Assembly: GCA_964533785.1 (NCBI GenBank)
Contig: CAZHNG010000001.1
Coordinates: 28,629 to 92,628, forward strand
DNA from: JANQRV01 sp964533785
Lineage (GTDB): Bacteria > Bacteroidota > Bacteroidia > Chitinophagales > Saprospiraceae
DNA length: 64,000 bases
Reading direction: 5' to 3'
Below the pieces are notes generated by a model. It was not told the DNA's origin, searched no databases, and was given only the letters and a program-made list of their open reading frames with translations. This document shows positions 8,758 to 17,192 of the stretch, in pieces. Within the stretch, counting starts at the first letter, position 1. The number at the start of each line of letters is the position of its first letter. The position numbers and the translations under genes were made by a program.

Positions 8758-9510
8758 CTAATAAGTAGCTCTTCCCCCGGAAAGATCAAAAACAAAGCCC
8801 GTAGAAAAACTACATTCCTTTGAAACGATCCAGGTGCTGAGTGCCGCCACTTCTTCGACGGTTCCCAGGCGGTTCATTGGGATTTTAGCAGTCATATAGG
8901 CTAATTGTTCCGGGTCAGTATCAGCATTCATTGCCGTTTTAATAACCGCCGGTGCAATGCCATTGACCGTGATGCCCGATTCCGCGTACTCCTTTCCTAC
9001 CCCTTTTACCAGGCCAATTACACCTGCCTTGGTAGCCGAATACCCCACCATCCCCGGATTGCCCTCTTTGCCGGCAATGGAGGCGATCAAGAGAATGCGG
9101 CCATAATTCGATTTCTCCATGATCTTAATGGCGTATTTGGTCATCAGAAAAGTCCCTTTTAAATTAACCGCATAGATCTGATCAAAGGCATCGGTAGCGT
9201 ATTCAGTGATCTTGGTACTTGTCGGTCCCACAATACCGGCCGAATTGACCATGATATCAACTTTCCCAACGGCGGCTTCTACTGCCTCAAAACTTCGCTG
9301 TACCATTTCCTCTGAGGAAATGTCCATTACATGACCGAAAGCCTGCCATCCTTTGCTTTTCAATTCACTGACCGTTTTTTCAAGCAATGATTTATTGATG
9401 TCAAATAAAACGACCGTTCCTCCTTCGGAGGCGATCCTTTTGGCAATGCCTTTTCCGAGTCCATCGGCAGCTCCGGAGATAACTGCTACTTGATTTTCAA
9501 ATCGCTTCAT
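8758..9510 (-). CDS. SDR family oxidoreductase (FabG-like)
   Basis: A 250-residue classical short-chain dehydrogenase: SGAADGLGKG cofactor motif, NSAG, the catalytic Ser in LIASIAGK, and YSATK (YxxxK). The C-terminal SFSTGFVFDLSGG matches FabG-like proteins. A cofactor-specific Asp follows strand 2 (VVLFDINK), which usually indicates NAD(H) preference. Isolated SDRs beside carbohydrate transport genes are often sugar or keto-deoxy-sugar-acid dehydrogenases rather than fatty-acid enzymes, and this is the preferred reading here. It is not obviously co-transcribed with the MoaD-like gene 255 bp upstream, because a terminator hairpin lies between. Confidence 0.87.
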   Translation of the reverse strand: MKRFENQVAVISGAADGLGKGIAKRIASEGGTVVLFDINKSLLEKTVSELKSKGWQAFGHVMDISSEEMVQRSFEAVEAAVGKVDIMVNSAGIVGPTSTKITEYATDAFDQIYAVNLKGTFLMTKYAIKIMEKSNYGRILLIASIAGKEGNPGMVGYSATKAGVIGLVKGVGKEYAESGITVNGIAPAVIKTAMNADTDPEQLAYMTAKIPMNRLGTVEEVAALSTWIVSKECSFSTGFVFDLSGGRATY

Positions 9511-9677
9511 GGTTTTAAATTTTTCTTCTTTTGTTGTTATTCGACCCGAAGTCTGGTGATTTTCCAGATCAGATCATATGGTAAAGGTTTATTCATTCGA
9601 CTTGATTTTATTATTTAAAGGTAGGAGGCATCTTGAAGGTAAGCGCATTAACTTTTAATGTCCATTGCTCGTCAAAA

Positions 9678-9709
9678 TCTCTGACTTTTATCGCCTACTG
9701 AGTCAGAGA
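9678..9709 (-). terminator. hairpin terminator candidate after the MoaD-like gene
   Basis: Perfect 9-bp arms TCTCTGACT and AGTCAGAGA with a 14-nt loop, followed in the minus direction by ATTTTGAC. It lies 57 bp past the MoaD-like stop codon and would end the S9 peptidase-BNR-MoaD transcript. Confidence 0.5.
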
Positions 9710-9765
9710 CTCGCAAGTTTCGCCGCATCGAGACAGAACCTTTTAGGAGTATGTGGGGTAGTAAC

Positions 9766-10062
9766 TTATCCCCCCGCTATTGCACCGATGACCAGAAAAG
9801 GTTCTTCTCCATTGAGAATGGCCGGCGGTAAGGGAGCATCAGGAGATTCGAAGGTCCAATCCATAGCGCAAACAAAAAAGCGGAGAAAGGGTCTGCGTTC
9901 TTTGGTCACCTGGTCACGGATAGTGCCTTTGAGTACCGGATATTCCGCTTCCAGTGCATCCAGTACTGCACGCTGGGTGATCGGCTCTTGCACCTCTAAT
10001 TCAACTTCGGGGCCAATCCCGGCCAAATTACGTAAATGATGAGGAAGTACGACTCGTATCAT
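9766..10062 (-). CDS. MoaD/ThiS family (ubiquitin-like) protein
   Basis: A 98-residue beta-grasp protein that ends in Gly-Gly (VIGAIAGG), as MoaD and ThiS do when their C-terminus is activated as an acyl-adenylate or thiocarboxylate. The N-terminal [15 protein letters not shown] and the helix with [14 protein letters not shown] fit the family. No molybdopterin or thiamine genes are near. Its start overlaps the stop of the upstream BNR-repeat gene (ATGA), which implies translational coupling. MoaD-like/BNR pairs of this kind occur in other bacteria (from memory, not searched), and their job is unknown to me; the standard cofactor roles are therefore doubtful. Confidence 0.8.
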   Translation of the reverse strand: MIRVVLPHHLRNLAGIGPEVELEVQEPITQRAVLDALEAEYPVLKGTIRDQVTKERRPFLRFFVCAMDWTFESPDAPLPPAILNGEEPFLVIGAIAGG

Positions 10063-11163
10063 AATATCGTTTGAACTTCAACGGATAATACTTTAGGAAG
10101 GTCAAGCGCAATGGGCATCCAACTATCGCCTGCATTAGCGGAGACGTAGACCTGCCCCCCTGTAGTACCAAAATAAACACCACAGGGATCGAGTTGATCT
10201 ACCGCCATTGCGTCCCGTAATACATTGACATAGCAATGGCTTTGTGGTAATCCCTCTGTCAATGCTTCCCAGTTATTACCACCGGAACGACTGCGATAAA
10301 CCTGCAATTTGCCTTCGGGTGGGTAGTGCTCCGAATCGCTTTTTATGGGTAAGACGTATATCGTATCCGGCTCATGCGCATGCACATCAATAACGAAGCC
10401 AAAATCACTGGGCAAATTATCACTGACTTCGTACCAGTTATCGCCCGCATCGTCACTACGCATCACATCCCAGTGTTTTTGCATAAAAAGCACATTTGGC
10501 CGCGACGGATGCATAGCCAGACGGTGCACACAATGGCCTACTTCGGCTTCGGGTTCGGGGATATAGTCTGACTTTAGCCCGCGATTAATCGGCTTCCAGC
10601 TTTTACCCCCATCATCCGTTCGAAATGCCCCCGCCGCTGAAATAGCGATAAAGATCCGGTCAGGATTTTCGGGATCGAGTACAATAGTATGCAGACACAA
10701 ACCACCCGCTCCCGGTTGCCAGAAAGCCCCCGTTCCGTGTTTACGCAATCCGGATAACTCCTGCCAACTTTCCCCGCCATTGGTCGAACGAAATAGGGCG
10801 GCATCTTCTACCCCTGCGTATACAGTATCCGGGTCGGTTAAAGAGGGTTCAAAATGCCAAACCCGCTTGAATTCCCAAGGGTGCGGAGTACCATCGTACC
10901 ATTGGTGCGTACCCGCCTCTCCCTCGTATTCAAACTTGTTGTCCACCGTTTTCCAGCTTTTACCGCCATCGTCAGAGCGGTGCACTACTTGTCCGAACCA
11001 GCCGAGCGTATAATCGATTGGGATCTACGGGAGAGCCTTTCAAATGATAAATTTCCCAGCCGCCGAAGAAGGGGCCGTCGATTTTCCAATTTTTACGGTT
11101 CTCATCCGAGTGAAGAACAAATGCACCTTTTTTGGTACCGACTAACAGGCGTATGGCAGTCAT
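10059..11163 (-). pseudogene. BNR/WD40-like propeller (exo-alpha-sialidase-like), frameshifted
   Basis: Two reading frames together make one ~367-residue beta-propeller protein. The first starts [19 protein letters not shown] and reads to [10 protein letters not shown]; the second resumes with [18 protein letters not shown] and runs to the end. The switch lies at about 11004-11012, where one or two bases seem lost or gained; without a shift the first frame stops at 10972. Several Asp-box motifs (SxDGGxSW) mark propeller blades: [45 protein letters not shown]. No signal peptide, so cytosolic. The last codon overlaps the MoaD-like start. A sequencing or assembly error is as likely as a true lesion, because both halves look well conserved. 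Confidence 0.7.
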
Positions 11164-11248
11164 ATTAACTTTTTTGGGTTGATTAGTAAAAGAGCTTATT
11201 TGATTCCACCCTTCAATATACAAAATGTTTAAAAAACATGCAAGTTGA

Positions 11249-13984
11249 TTACTCCTCCCCACCTTTCACTAACCTGATACCTAAAGTTTTTGACTCGTTA
11301 AAATCTGGATCAAAAGGGTCGGCAAAACTATGGGCATCGTAGCCATAAACCTTTAATCGACCATCCTCCATATAGTATTCCGCCACATTGCCCGCCAGAT
11401 CGAAAAGGTATTGTTTGCCCATTTCTTGCGGCGGGAAGCTACCCACTTCCTTAATTAAGGAGACCTTTTCATTCATCAATTTTTGTTTGAGCTGGATGGC
11501 ATCATCCCGGCTTAGATCATAGCCGGCCCAATAATTCAGTGTATTTCCCTTGTCGGCGGCTTTATGCGCCTTTTTATGCAATTTCCCGGCTTCTTTCTTA
11601 TTGGGAAGCCGGTATTTTTCTCCCGTATGCTCACTTATCCATCGCAGGTATGCCGTAATTTGTTCTTTGCTGAGGTTAGTAACCGGATGATTAGCCTCGA
11701 TACTAGGATATTCAAAGTCCTCATCAAAAGCGCCGTATTGGGCTTTGGTCAACTCAAAGCGGGCGATCGTAAGGGTATCATCAGGTATATTTATGACCTC
11801 GGGTAAAAGCCGGCCTTTGTTCATTACCCCGTATAGACCGCCACTTTTTGCTGCTTTGGCTTTGTTGAAAGCCATCGCAAGCGGGCTTTTTTCTTTAAAT
11901 GCTTCGTTCTCTTCTTTATAAGTTTTGAACAGATAAGTATCGAACCAGCGGATCTCCTCTTTCATTTTGCGGAGCTGGTGGGTTATTTTTTGTAATCCGT
12001 GAGGCTGATCGGGGAACCACAAGAACTTCACAGGCGCTTTTCCTACTTGCTGCAGCCCACGGTAATACTCCCAGCCCTGATCCCGTGGAACAGCACGGTC
12101 GTTACTCCCGTGGAAGATGATGGTAGGCGTTTTAATTTTTTCAATTTCGAAGATAGGGGAATTATTGATGTACCATTCATTGTAGTGCTTGCCATTGGTA
12201 TCGTCCCAGGGAGCGCCGCCAAAGTAATACTGATCGAAGGTAACTCCAAAGCGGCAAGTCCCGTAATCGGAGGTCCAGTTAACGTCGCCCGCGCCGGGAG
12301 CAGCGGCTTTGAACATATCCGGATACTTCAGGGTCATCCAGGTGGTTAATATGGCCCCGTTCGACCAGCCCATGATCCCCAGCTTATCCATATCAATTAA
12401 CCCCTGGCTGTTAAGATGCTGGATGCCGTTCATCAGGTCTATCTCCTCCAGTGAATAGTATTGTCCTTTCTTAATGGATTCGGCAAAAGCCTGACCGTGA
12501 GCTCCGGAACCATGATAGTTAGGTTTTAATACAAAAGCTCCCTTGTCCGTATAAATTTGGGGATAAGTCGACCATCTTTCCGACCAACTGTCCTGATCGA
12601 CGCCCGTCGGCCCTCCGTGAATCGATAAGACTAGCGGATATTTTTTCCCTTCCTCATAGTCTTTAGGGTAATAAAGAATGCCATTTACCTGCTCGTCGTT
12701 CGCTCCCTGCCAATAAACCACTTCCGCACGAGCGACAGGTTTATCCTTGAGTTTTTTATTCAATGCGATCAATTCGGTTTGATTGGCTAAGGTTAAGGTT
12801 TGCTCGGCATTATTTTTCAGGTCCGCAACGTAATACTGCGGCAGTTTTGCAGCGGTGGAATGGTTAAAAAGCAATTTCTGACCGTTGTCGCTTACCGCCA
12901 TCAGGCTGACGTGTTCTTGCATTTCACCTAAATCCAGCTGCTGCACCTTCCATCCATCGTTTGCTTTATGATAAACCTGCACTTTTCTCAGCGGACCGTT
13001 AGCCAGTGAGGCGATAACATGGGAACCCGCCAGTAAGTATCCCCCACTGAGGCCGTTTTCCCAGTCCAAAGGCACTTTCACGTATTCTTTAGTGGCCAGG
13101 TCCAAATAATATAACTCACTTTTGCCGGCACCGTTCCACTTGGGATCAGAAGTTGTTACTCCCGTAAAATAAAACCCTTTGCTATCGGGTGTAAACTGAA
13201 AAGAGGACGGTTGATGAATATCTTCCAAAATGGTAGTCGTATTACCCGTTGCCATATCCTGCAAAAAACAGACCGGTTTGGGTTGTCCATCAGCAGGGTA
13301 ATGCGGACTCATTGTTTTGCGAGCCACCAGGTACTTGCCGTCGCGCGAAACATCGTAAGCTGACACCCTTTGTTCATTATCGGTAAGCCGTTTTATCTTT
13401 TTGTCTTTTACATCAAAGGCGTACAGCCGGTAAGGTTTCCAATGCTCTACGTCTTCAATGACCTGGGTATTGTCCTTCTTTTCTTCTTTGTCCAGCTCGA
13501 ACTGTGTTTTTCCTTCGTTGCTGATAAAGACCAGATTCTGCTCATCCAGCCATTTCGGAGAGCTGATACCGTTTTTAAATTCATGCATTTCTTCGGATTC
13601 ACCACCGTAGATACTGAGTCGCCACAATTTTTTGCCTTTATCTTTCGAAGACAGGTAATAGATATATTCACCATCCGGAGAAAAGTGCGCATTCTTTTCC
13701 GAAGAATTACCGTGCGTCAGTTGAACGGTGAGTGGTTTTCCGTCCTTGATCACGTCCAAACGGGTTAAAAATAGCTTTTGGACAAATTTGTCTTCCTTTT
13801 TTTGTCCGATGCGTTTGGACCAGACGACCATTTTGCCATCCGGAGAAAAGCTGGGAGAGGAGACGTATTCGGTATTAATGATTTCCTCTGGCGTCCAGTG
13901 CTTTGGGTTTTCCTGAGCAAGGATTAGGTTACTGTGGATACCAAAGCACATCAGAGAGAGCAGTAGTATAAGTTGATTTTTCAT
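11249..13984 (-). CDS. S9 family peptidase with C-terminal FGE-sulfatase-like domain
   Basis: A 911-residue exported protein (signal [19 protein letters not shown] ... LAQ). Residues about 30-430 form a DPP4/acylaminoacyl-peptidase-type propeller; about 440-690 are the prolyl-oligopeptidase hydrolase with the nucleophile in GWSNGA (GxSxG), Asp in SNDRAVP and His in DQPHGLQ. The last ~190 residues resemble the formylglycine-generating-enzyme/sulfatase-modifying fold: [55 protein letters not shown] and a final LGIRLV. The catalytic Cys pair of true FGEs is not visible, so this part is probably a structural or binding module. The Met at MKNQ was chosen because it opens the signal peptide. It is the first gene of the S9-BNR-MoaD group, with 85 bp before the next start. 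Confidence 0.85.
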   Translation of the reverse strand: MKNQLILLLSLMCFGIHSNLILAQENPKHWTPEEIINTEYVSSPSFSPDGKMVVWSKRIGQKKEDKFVQKLFLTRLDVIKDGKPLTVQLTHGNSSEKNAHFSPDGEYIYYLSSKDKGKKLWRLSIYGGESEEMHEFKNGISSPKWLDEQNLVFISNEGKTQFELDKEEKKDNTQVIEDVEHWKPYRLYAFDVKDKKIKRLTDNEQRVSAYDVSRDGKYLVARKTMSPHYPADGQPKPVCFLQDMATGNTTTILEDIHQPSSFQFTPDSKGFYFTGVTTSDPKWNGAGKSELYYLDLATKEYVKVPLDWENGLSGGYLLAGSHVIASLANGPLRKVQVYHKANDGWKVQQLDLGEMQEHVSLMAVSDNGQKLLFNHSTAAKLPQYYVADLKNNAEQTLTLANQTELIALNKKLKDKPVARAEVVYWQGANDEQVNGILYYPKDYEEGKKYPLVLSIHGGPTGVDQDSWSERWSTYPQIYTDKGAFVLKPNYHGSGAHGQAFAESIKKGQYYSLEEIDLMNGIQHLNSQGLIDMDKLGIMGWSNGAILTTWMTLKYPDMFKAAAPGAGDVNWTSDYGTCRFGVTFDQYYFGGAPWDDTNGKHYNEWYINNSPIFEIEKIKTPTIIFHGSNDRAVPRDQGWEYYRGLQQVGKAPVKFLWFPDQPHGLQKITHQLRKMKEEIRWFDTYLFKTYKEENEAFKEKSPLAMAFNKAKAAKSGGLYGVMNKGRLLPEVINIPDDTLTIARFELTKAQYGAFDEDFEYPSIEANHPVTNLSKEQITAYLRWISEHTGEKYRLPNKKEAGKLHKKAHKAADKGNTLNYWAGYDLSRDDAIQLKQKLMNEKVSLIKEVGSFPPQEMGKQYLFDLAGNVAEYYMEDGRLKVYGYDAHSFADPFDPDFNESKTLGIRLVKGGEE

Positions 13985-14166
13985 GATATTGTTGAATTTG
14001 TTAGGCGTACCTGTTCGTCTGGGTTGGGAACAGGTTGTTTTGATGGAATTATTCGCCAATTTAGGTAGTTAATTTTGGTCTGGCAAGGGCTGAGGGGAAA
14101 TTGCCTGCTTTAGGGCTGATTTAAAATGGAAGGTGTTATTTTAAATAGACTTGTTCGGCGGGATCA

Positions 14167-14544
14167 TCATTTTGAAACAATAATATCCGGATTTACTTCC
14201 AGTAATTCGTCTACTAAAGAATCTCTATCTTTTATAGTGACCTTAGCTTTAAGAGTAGAGTTGTAAAAAACAATCATCGTATCATCGTCTTTCAATTTAA
14301 TTTCATCTATGTTTAGAATATAGTATTCTGTACTTTGAATTCCACCAGAGTATTTCACTAAATTTTTTCCCATAACTTTATAAAAAGAATTCTCCAATAC
14401 GAAAGGGATAAAGAACAATGGGAATATGGTTATTGCTGCAATGATCCAGTATAACAAAAACCCTTCAAATAGAAATAAAACGCATAATACAACTACTAGA
14501 AATATATTAAAATTCTTATGGGAGGCTATGTATTTTTTTTTCAT
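14167..14544 (-). CDS. small membrane protein, bacterial PH-like domain
   Basis: A 125-residue protein with two adjacent hydrophobic helices near the N-terminus (NIFLVVVLCVLFLFEGFLL and YWIIAAITIFPLFFIPFVL), followed by about 70 residues of alternating strands (YYILNIDEIKLKDDDTMIVF, LKAKVTIKDRDSLVDEL). That layout resembles bacterial PH-domain membrane proteins of unknown role, a family guess only. The ATG at MKKKYI was taken; a TTG six codons upstream is possible. It borders the AT-rich island and has no clear partner. Confidence 0.55.
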   Translation of the reverse strand: MKKKYIASHKNFNIFLVVVLCVLFLFEGFLLYWIIAAITIFPLFFIPFVLENSFYKVMGKNLVKYSGGIQSTEYYILNIDEIKLKDDDTMIVFYNSTLKAKVTIKDRDSLVDELLEVNPDIIVSK

Positions 14545-14661
14545 TTTCAAAACCTTCAGCAATTTCTAGTTTGAGAATTCAATTGTTAGTGACTTAAGTT
14601 TCGCAGGAGATTAAACCACTGAAAAAGAGTAAAAAACACATTGAAATAATTTTAATAAAAA

Positions 14662-14711
14662 AGCGTAATTCCTTATATTACAACTACTTAGACCCTAAAG
14701 GTAATTACGCT
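14662..14711. repeat. inverted repeat just upstream of a small ORF
   Basis: Perfect 9-bp arms AGCGTAATT (14662-14670) and AATTACGCT (14703-14711) with a 32-nt loop. The right arm ends 4 nt before the ATG at 14716, a position suited to an operator or a translational hairpin for the small ORF. No function is established. Confidence 0.5.
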
Positions 14712-14715
14712 AAAA

Positions 14716-14895
14716 ATGAAATTATTCAAAAATAACAATGCCGTCAGCTATTTGCAAGTATTCTTGGAAAATGATAAAAAATCAGGAGATTTTCTGAATA
14801 GCTACTTGAAGATGTTGCTGCATGGAAGCCTAAGGAAGATTCTGGGCCAAATTGGAATAGATGCTGAAGAAAATGCTGGAAATATTGAAACTTAG
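14716..14895 (+). CDS. hypothetical small protein (59 aa)
   Basis: A 59-residue ORF beginning MKLFKNNNAVSYLQVFLEND and ending in an acidic tail (GIDAEENAGNIET). It is predicted helical, with a basic N-terminus and leucine-rich middle (SYLKMLLHGSLRKILGQIG), and has no signal peptide. It precedes two EAD11-like genes on the same strand in an AT-rich stretch, 212 bp before the first. I do not recognise it. It could be chance, but the codon pattern and the hairpin at its start favour a real gene. Confidence 0.4.
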   Translation: MKLFKNNNAVSYLQVFLENDKKSGDFLNSYLKMLLHGSLRKILGQIGIDAEENAGNIET

Positions 14896-15107
14896 CTCTG
14901 AAAAAATCTTCTTATTTTGAGCGAAGAAAAATGAAGAGCCTGAAAACGGTGGTTTCTGTAGAAATTAAATCAAAACCCAATTAACTACATACATTGCAGC
15001 TTCAGAGAGTTTTGACTCTGAGCTATGAGTTGACCGCAAATAAGAGGAACGCTATTGTTTTTTAGTAAGTAAGGAAAAGGGGGTTGCTCAAATAATCCTC
15101 GAGGGAA

Positions 15108-15338
15108 ATGAATAAACAAGAACGGTTAGAGAAGATTAATAATTATATGTCAAAAGGGTTCTTGAGAGAAGCATTAATGGAATTCCAGGGAACTTTTCTT
15201 GAAAATGAAACTATACATGTGCACGGAATTCTAACTGAGCTAGAACTAAAGAATATTCAGAGAATTCTTCATCCCGGAGAATATGGAGTTGAGCGAAACA
15301 GGATTTCAGTAGAGGTCATGACTCTGATACAACATTAA
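15108..15338 (+). CDS. stand-alone EAD11-like domain protein
   Basis: A 76-residue protein that is almost entirely one small helical domain: ERLEKINNYMSKGFLREALM, then LTELELKNIQRILHPGEYG, then VERNRISVEVMTLIQ. The layout (helix with KGxxxxAL, a middle helix, then GxxxxERNRIxxxxxxLI) is that of effector-associated domain 11 and matches the N-terminus of the next gene. EADs are adaptor domains of bacterial conflict systems: a free copy pairs homotypically with the same domain on an effector or NTPase. A purine-rich GAGGGAA precedes the ATG. No effector is attached. The assignment rests on pattern recognition, and this copy is more diverged than its neighbour. Confidence 0.55.
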   Translation: MNKQERLEKINNYMSKGFLREALMEFQGTFLENETIHVHGILTELELKNIQRILHPGEYGVERNRISVEVMTLIQH

Positions 15339-15444
15339 AAATCTGGTAAATTGCGATCAAATGCTTCTGCCAAAAGCGCGAATTCCAGATACTCAGAAGA
15401 ACTCATTGGTTATTCTTCTTTTTGTTATGATTATACTGTAATGT

Positions 15445-16167
15445 ATGGATATTGAAAGAATAAAATTTCAACTAGCAAAAGGCAATCTTAAGTCTGCTAT
15501 TACAGATTTATTGAGCATTGCTGATAAGTATTTATTAACATTTAACGATGAAATTCTACTGATATCCTCGAGGTATTATACAATTGAACGAGAGAAAGTT
15601 AGAAACGTAATTTCAAAGGAAAATTATTTTTTAGAATTGAATTCAATTTCGAATGACATACTCCTAGTACTCGGATATTTGGAGGAACTTGATGAAGTCA
15701 AATTAAAGAATATTTCAAGGCAAAGTATTAAAGAAGAGCTTGATAAATTATTGGAAGATTATGAAGATTGCCGTAAAATTAAGAGCACTGCTACTAGGTT
15801 AAGGATGAAAAACAATCTTAGTCACTTGATTTCACAAAAAATCATTCAATACCCAAAAATAGTTAATGAATACGTAAACAATCCAACAGATGGGTTCATT
15901 TGTGGCGTTTGTAAGAAAATTCAACGTGTACCTGATTTTGAGGACTTAGATATTCTGGAAAAAATAGCACCAGAGACCAACAGTAAATTTGTAAAAGGAA
16001 ACATAGCAAGTGCGATTACTGAATTAATATATTTCAGTAAGGTAAGAATAGGGGATGATGTAAGGATATCTAAAATACTAAACTTGCTAAAAGTTGGTTC
16101 TGATAAAACTGTGCAAAAAAATATTGAAAGAGCAGAGGCTGCTCTTGAGTATTTATTGAATAAGTAA
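15445..16167 (+). CDS. EAD11-like domain protein with unknown helical C-terminus
   Basis: A 240-residue cytosolic protein. Residues 1-80 fit effector-associated domain 11 well: QLAKGNLKSAITDLLSIADK, then DEILLISSRYYTIEREKVRN, then ISKENYFLELNSISNDILLV. Residues ~95-240 are helical with no motif I can name; there is one CxxC (CGVCKK, about residue 154). No nuclease, protease, TIR or ATPase signature is visible, so the C-terminal part may be a new effector or a sensor. It begins 106 bp after the smaller EAD11-like gene on the same strand, and both are AT-rich compared with the housekeeping genes around them, which suggests an acquired conflict-related island. Confidence 0.6.
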   Translation: MDIERIKFQLAKGNLKSAITDLLSIADKYLLTFNDEILLISSRYYTIEREKVRNVISKENYFLELNSISNDILLVLGYLEELDEVKLKNISRQSIKEELDKLLEDYEDCRKIKSTATRLRMKNNLSHLISQKIIQYPKIVNEYVNNPTDGFICGVCKKIQRVPDFEDLDILEKIAPETNSKFVKGNIASAITELIYFSKVRIGDDVRISKILNLLKVGSDKTVQKNIERAEAALEYLLNK

Positions 16168-16787
16168 AACTCAAATTTATTTATCTCACCAATAAATTCA
16201 TATAAAGGAACCTTGATACGGAGTAAATAGAAAAATCAGAAATGTCTGATAAATCCTATGTGACAATACATCTAAGAGACCAGGCCCAATTCTAGTCCAA
16301 AAAAACAGGCGGTTTGTTGAAACAGTTTAAGTAGGCATTTTTTGTACTTTAAATAAGTGAGAAGCCAGATTTGAGACGCTACCTGCCCACCCTGCCGGCC
16401 GCTAGCACCGCCACGTTGGGCCCGGGTCTGGGCAGGCGGGGACTCTTGACCGTGTGTGATTGCTACCGATTGCTATCGGGAGTGAGTTTGGGGGGGGTTA
16501 AAACAAAACTTATTATTGTCCATCCACTTACTTGAAAAGCCTATAGAAACTTCCGCAATCTACTGCTCTGTTTATATTATTATTTCACCAAATTAGATCA
16601 CCTATTCCAATGTTGATCCTTTGGTCAAGTTTGTTTAGCCTTATATTGCACAAAGCATTGCAAAGCAAAACAGGCTAAGCTCCGTCAAGCCTAACCTGTA
16701 AAGTTTTGAATTTCATTTCTTAACGACTGCTAAAAGATTTTAAACTATGTAAGTTATTTTAAGCCAGTCATTTAGCTTTTTAATTTG
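16168..16787. other. intergenic, no gene seen; contains a GC-rich island
   Basis: No coding signal on either strand. A GC-rich patch at about 16378-16440 (ACCTGCCCACCCTGCCGGCC ... CTGGGCAGGCGGGG) can fold on itself and resembles the GC-rich part of the repeat at 7171. Downstream, ATTGTCCATCCACTTACTTG (16515-16534) echoes CTTGTCCATCTGCTCACTT near 44306. A weak inverted repeat AGGCT...AGCCT at about 16670-16695 might terminate the tRNA transcript, but no strong U-tract follows. Confidence 0.5.
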
Positions 16788-17097
16788 TGATCCCGGCAGG
16801 ACTCGAACCTGCAACCTGCTGATTAGCTTACCATCTACAGCTTTCGCTGCTTCCGATATTATCGGAATTTGTGGTCTGGACTATCTCTTCACCATTTCAG
16901 GTGTGCCACGTATAGTCTCTACGGATCCCTTTTCAGGTTTCCTCGGGATTGCCTTATCCGCAAGAGGCGAACTTAGGTTTCCCCGATATAGTGGCATCCA
17001 CTTTACAGGTTTTGTTTCCCTGTAAAGGCTCCTAATTTTAGTTCTCTTTTGAACTATGCTTAAAGTCAGCTGCTCTATCCAGTTGAGCTACGAGACC
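16788..17097 (-). tRNA. tRNA-Arg(UCU), interrupted by a group I intron
   Basis: The 5' exon is 17063-17097 and the 3' exon 16788-16826; together they make a 74-nt tRNA. Acceptor GGTCTCG pairs with CGGGATC (two G-U pairs), discriminator A; D arm GCTC/GAGC; anticodon stem GCTGA/TCAGC; variable loop AGGTT; T arm GCAGG-TTCGAGT-CCTGC. The joined seven-base loop is CTTCTAA, giving anticodon TCT (Arg, AGA/AGG codons). CCA is not encoded. The split falls between positions 34 and 35, inside the anticodon. A short variable loop excludes tRNA-Leu, the classic host of such introns. A promoter candidate lies just upstream. Confidence 0.9.
16827..17062 (-). ncRNA. group I self-splicing intron (236 nt) in tRNA-Arg
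   Basis: The core can be folded by eye in the transcribed strand. P2: CTTTACAGG/CCTGTAAAG. P3: TGCCAC (16991-16996) with GTGGCA (16904-16909). P4: TCGGG/CCCGA. P5: GCCT/AGGC. P6: GGA/TCC. P7: GACTAT (16912-16917) with ATAGTC (16879-16884). P8: CACC/GGTG. P9: TTCCGAT/ATCGGAA, then a CAGC-GAAA-GCTG hairpin. The P7-P3'-P8-P7' order is diagnostic. The 5' exon ends in T and the intron ends in G, as group I splicing requires. I could not assign P1 with confidence. There is no homing endonuclease ORF. Subgroup IC3, as in other bacterial tRNA introns, is likely but not proven. Confidence 0.88.
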
Positions 17098-17114
17098 ATT
17101 TTTCTTAGCGACTG

Positions 17115-17145
17115 CAAATTTATTACTTTTATACCTTACAAGCAA
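17115..17145 (-). promoter_or_regulatory. promoter candidate for tRNA-Arg
   Basis: TAAATTTG (17115-17122, minus strand) matches the Bacteroidota -7 consensus TAnnTTTG. A TTG lies 20 bp further upstream (17143-17145), the usual -33 spacing. The -7 box ends 17 bp before the tRNA. Confidence 0.5.
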
Positions 17146-17192
17146 CTTTTCACCAAAGTCATTGTTCAACTTTCGTCTGAAAAAAATAGCAC

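Noticed and set aside
9665..10039. 124-codon plus-strand ORF
   Set aside because: It lies antisense to the MoaD-like gene, which has clear family features and a coupled start.
16788..17097. Reading the split tRNA as two tRNA halves, or as tRNA-Leu like the cyanobacterial intron host
   Set aside because: The two exons join into one tRNA with a short variable loop and loop CTTCTAA, giving Arg(UCU); the inserted segment has a group I core.
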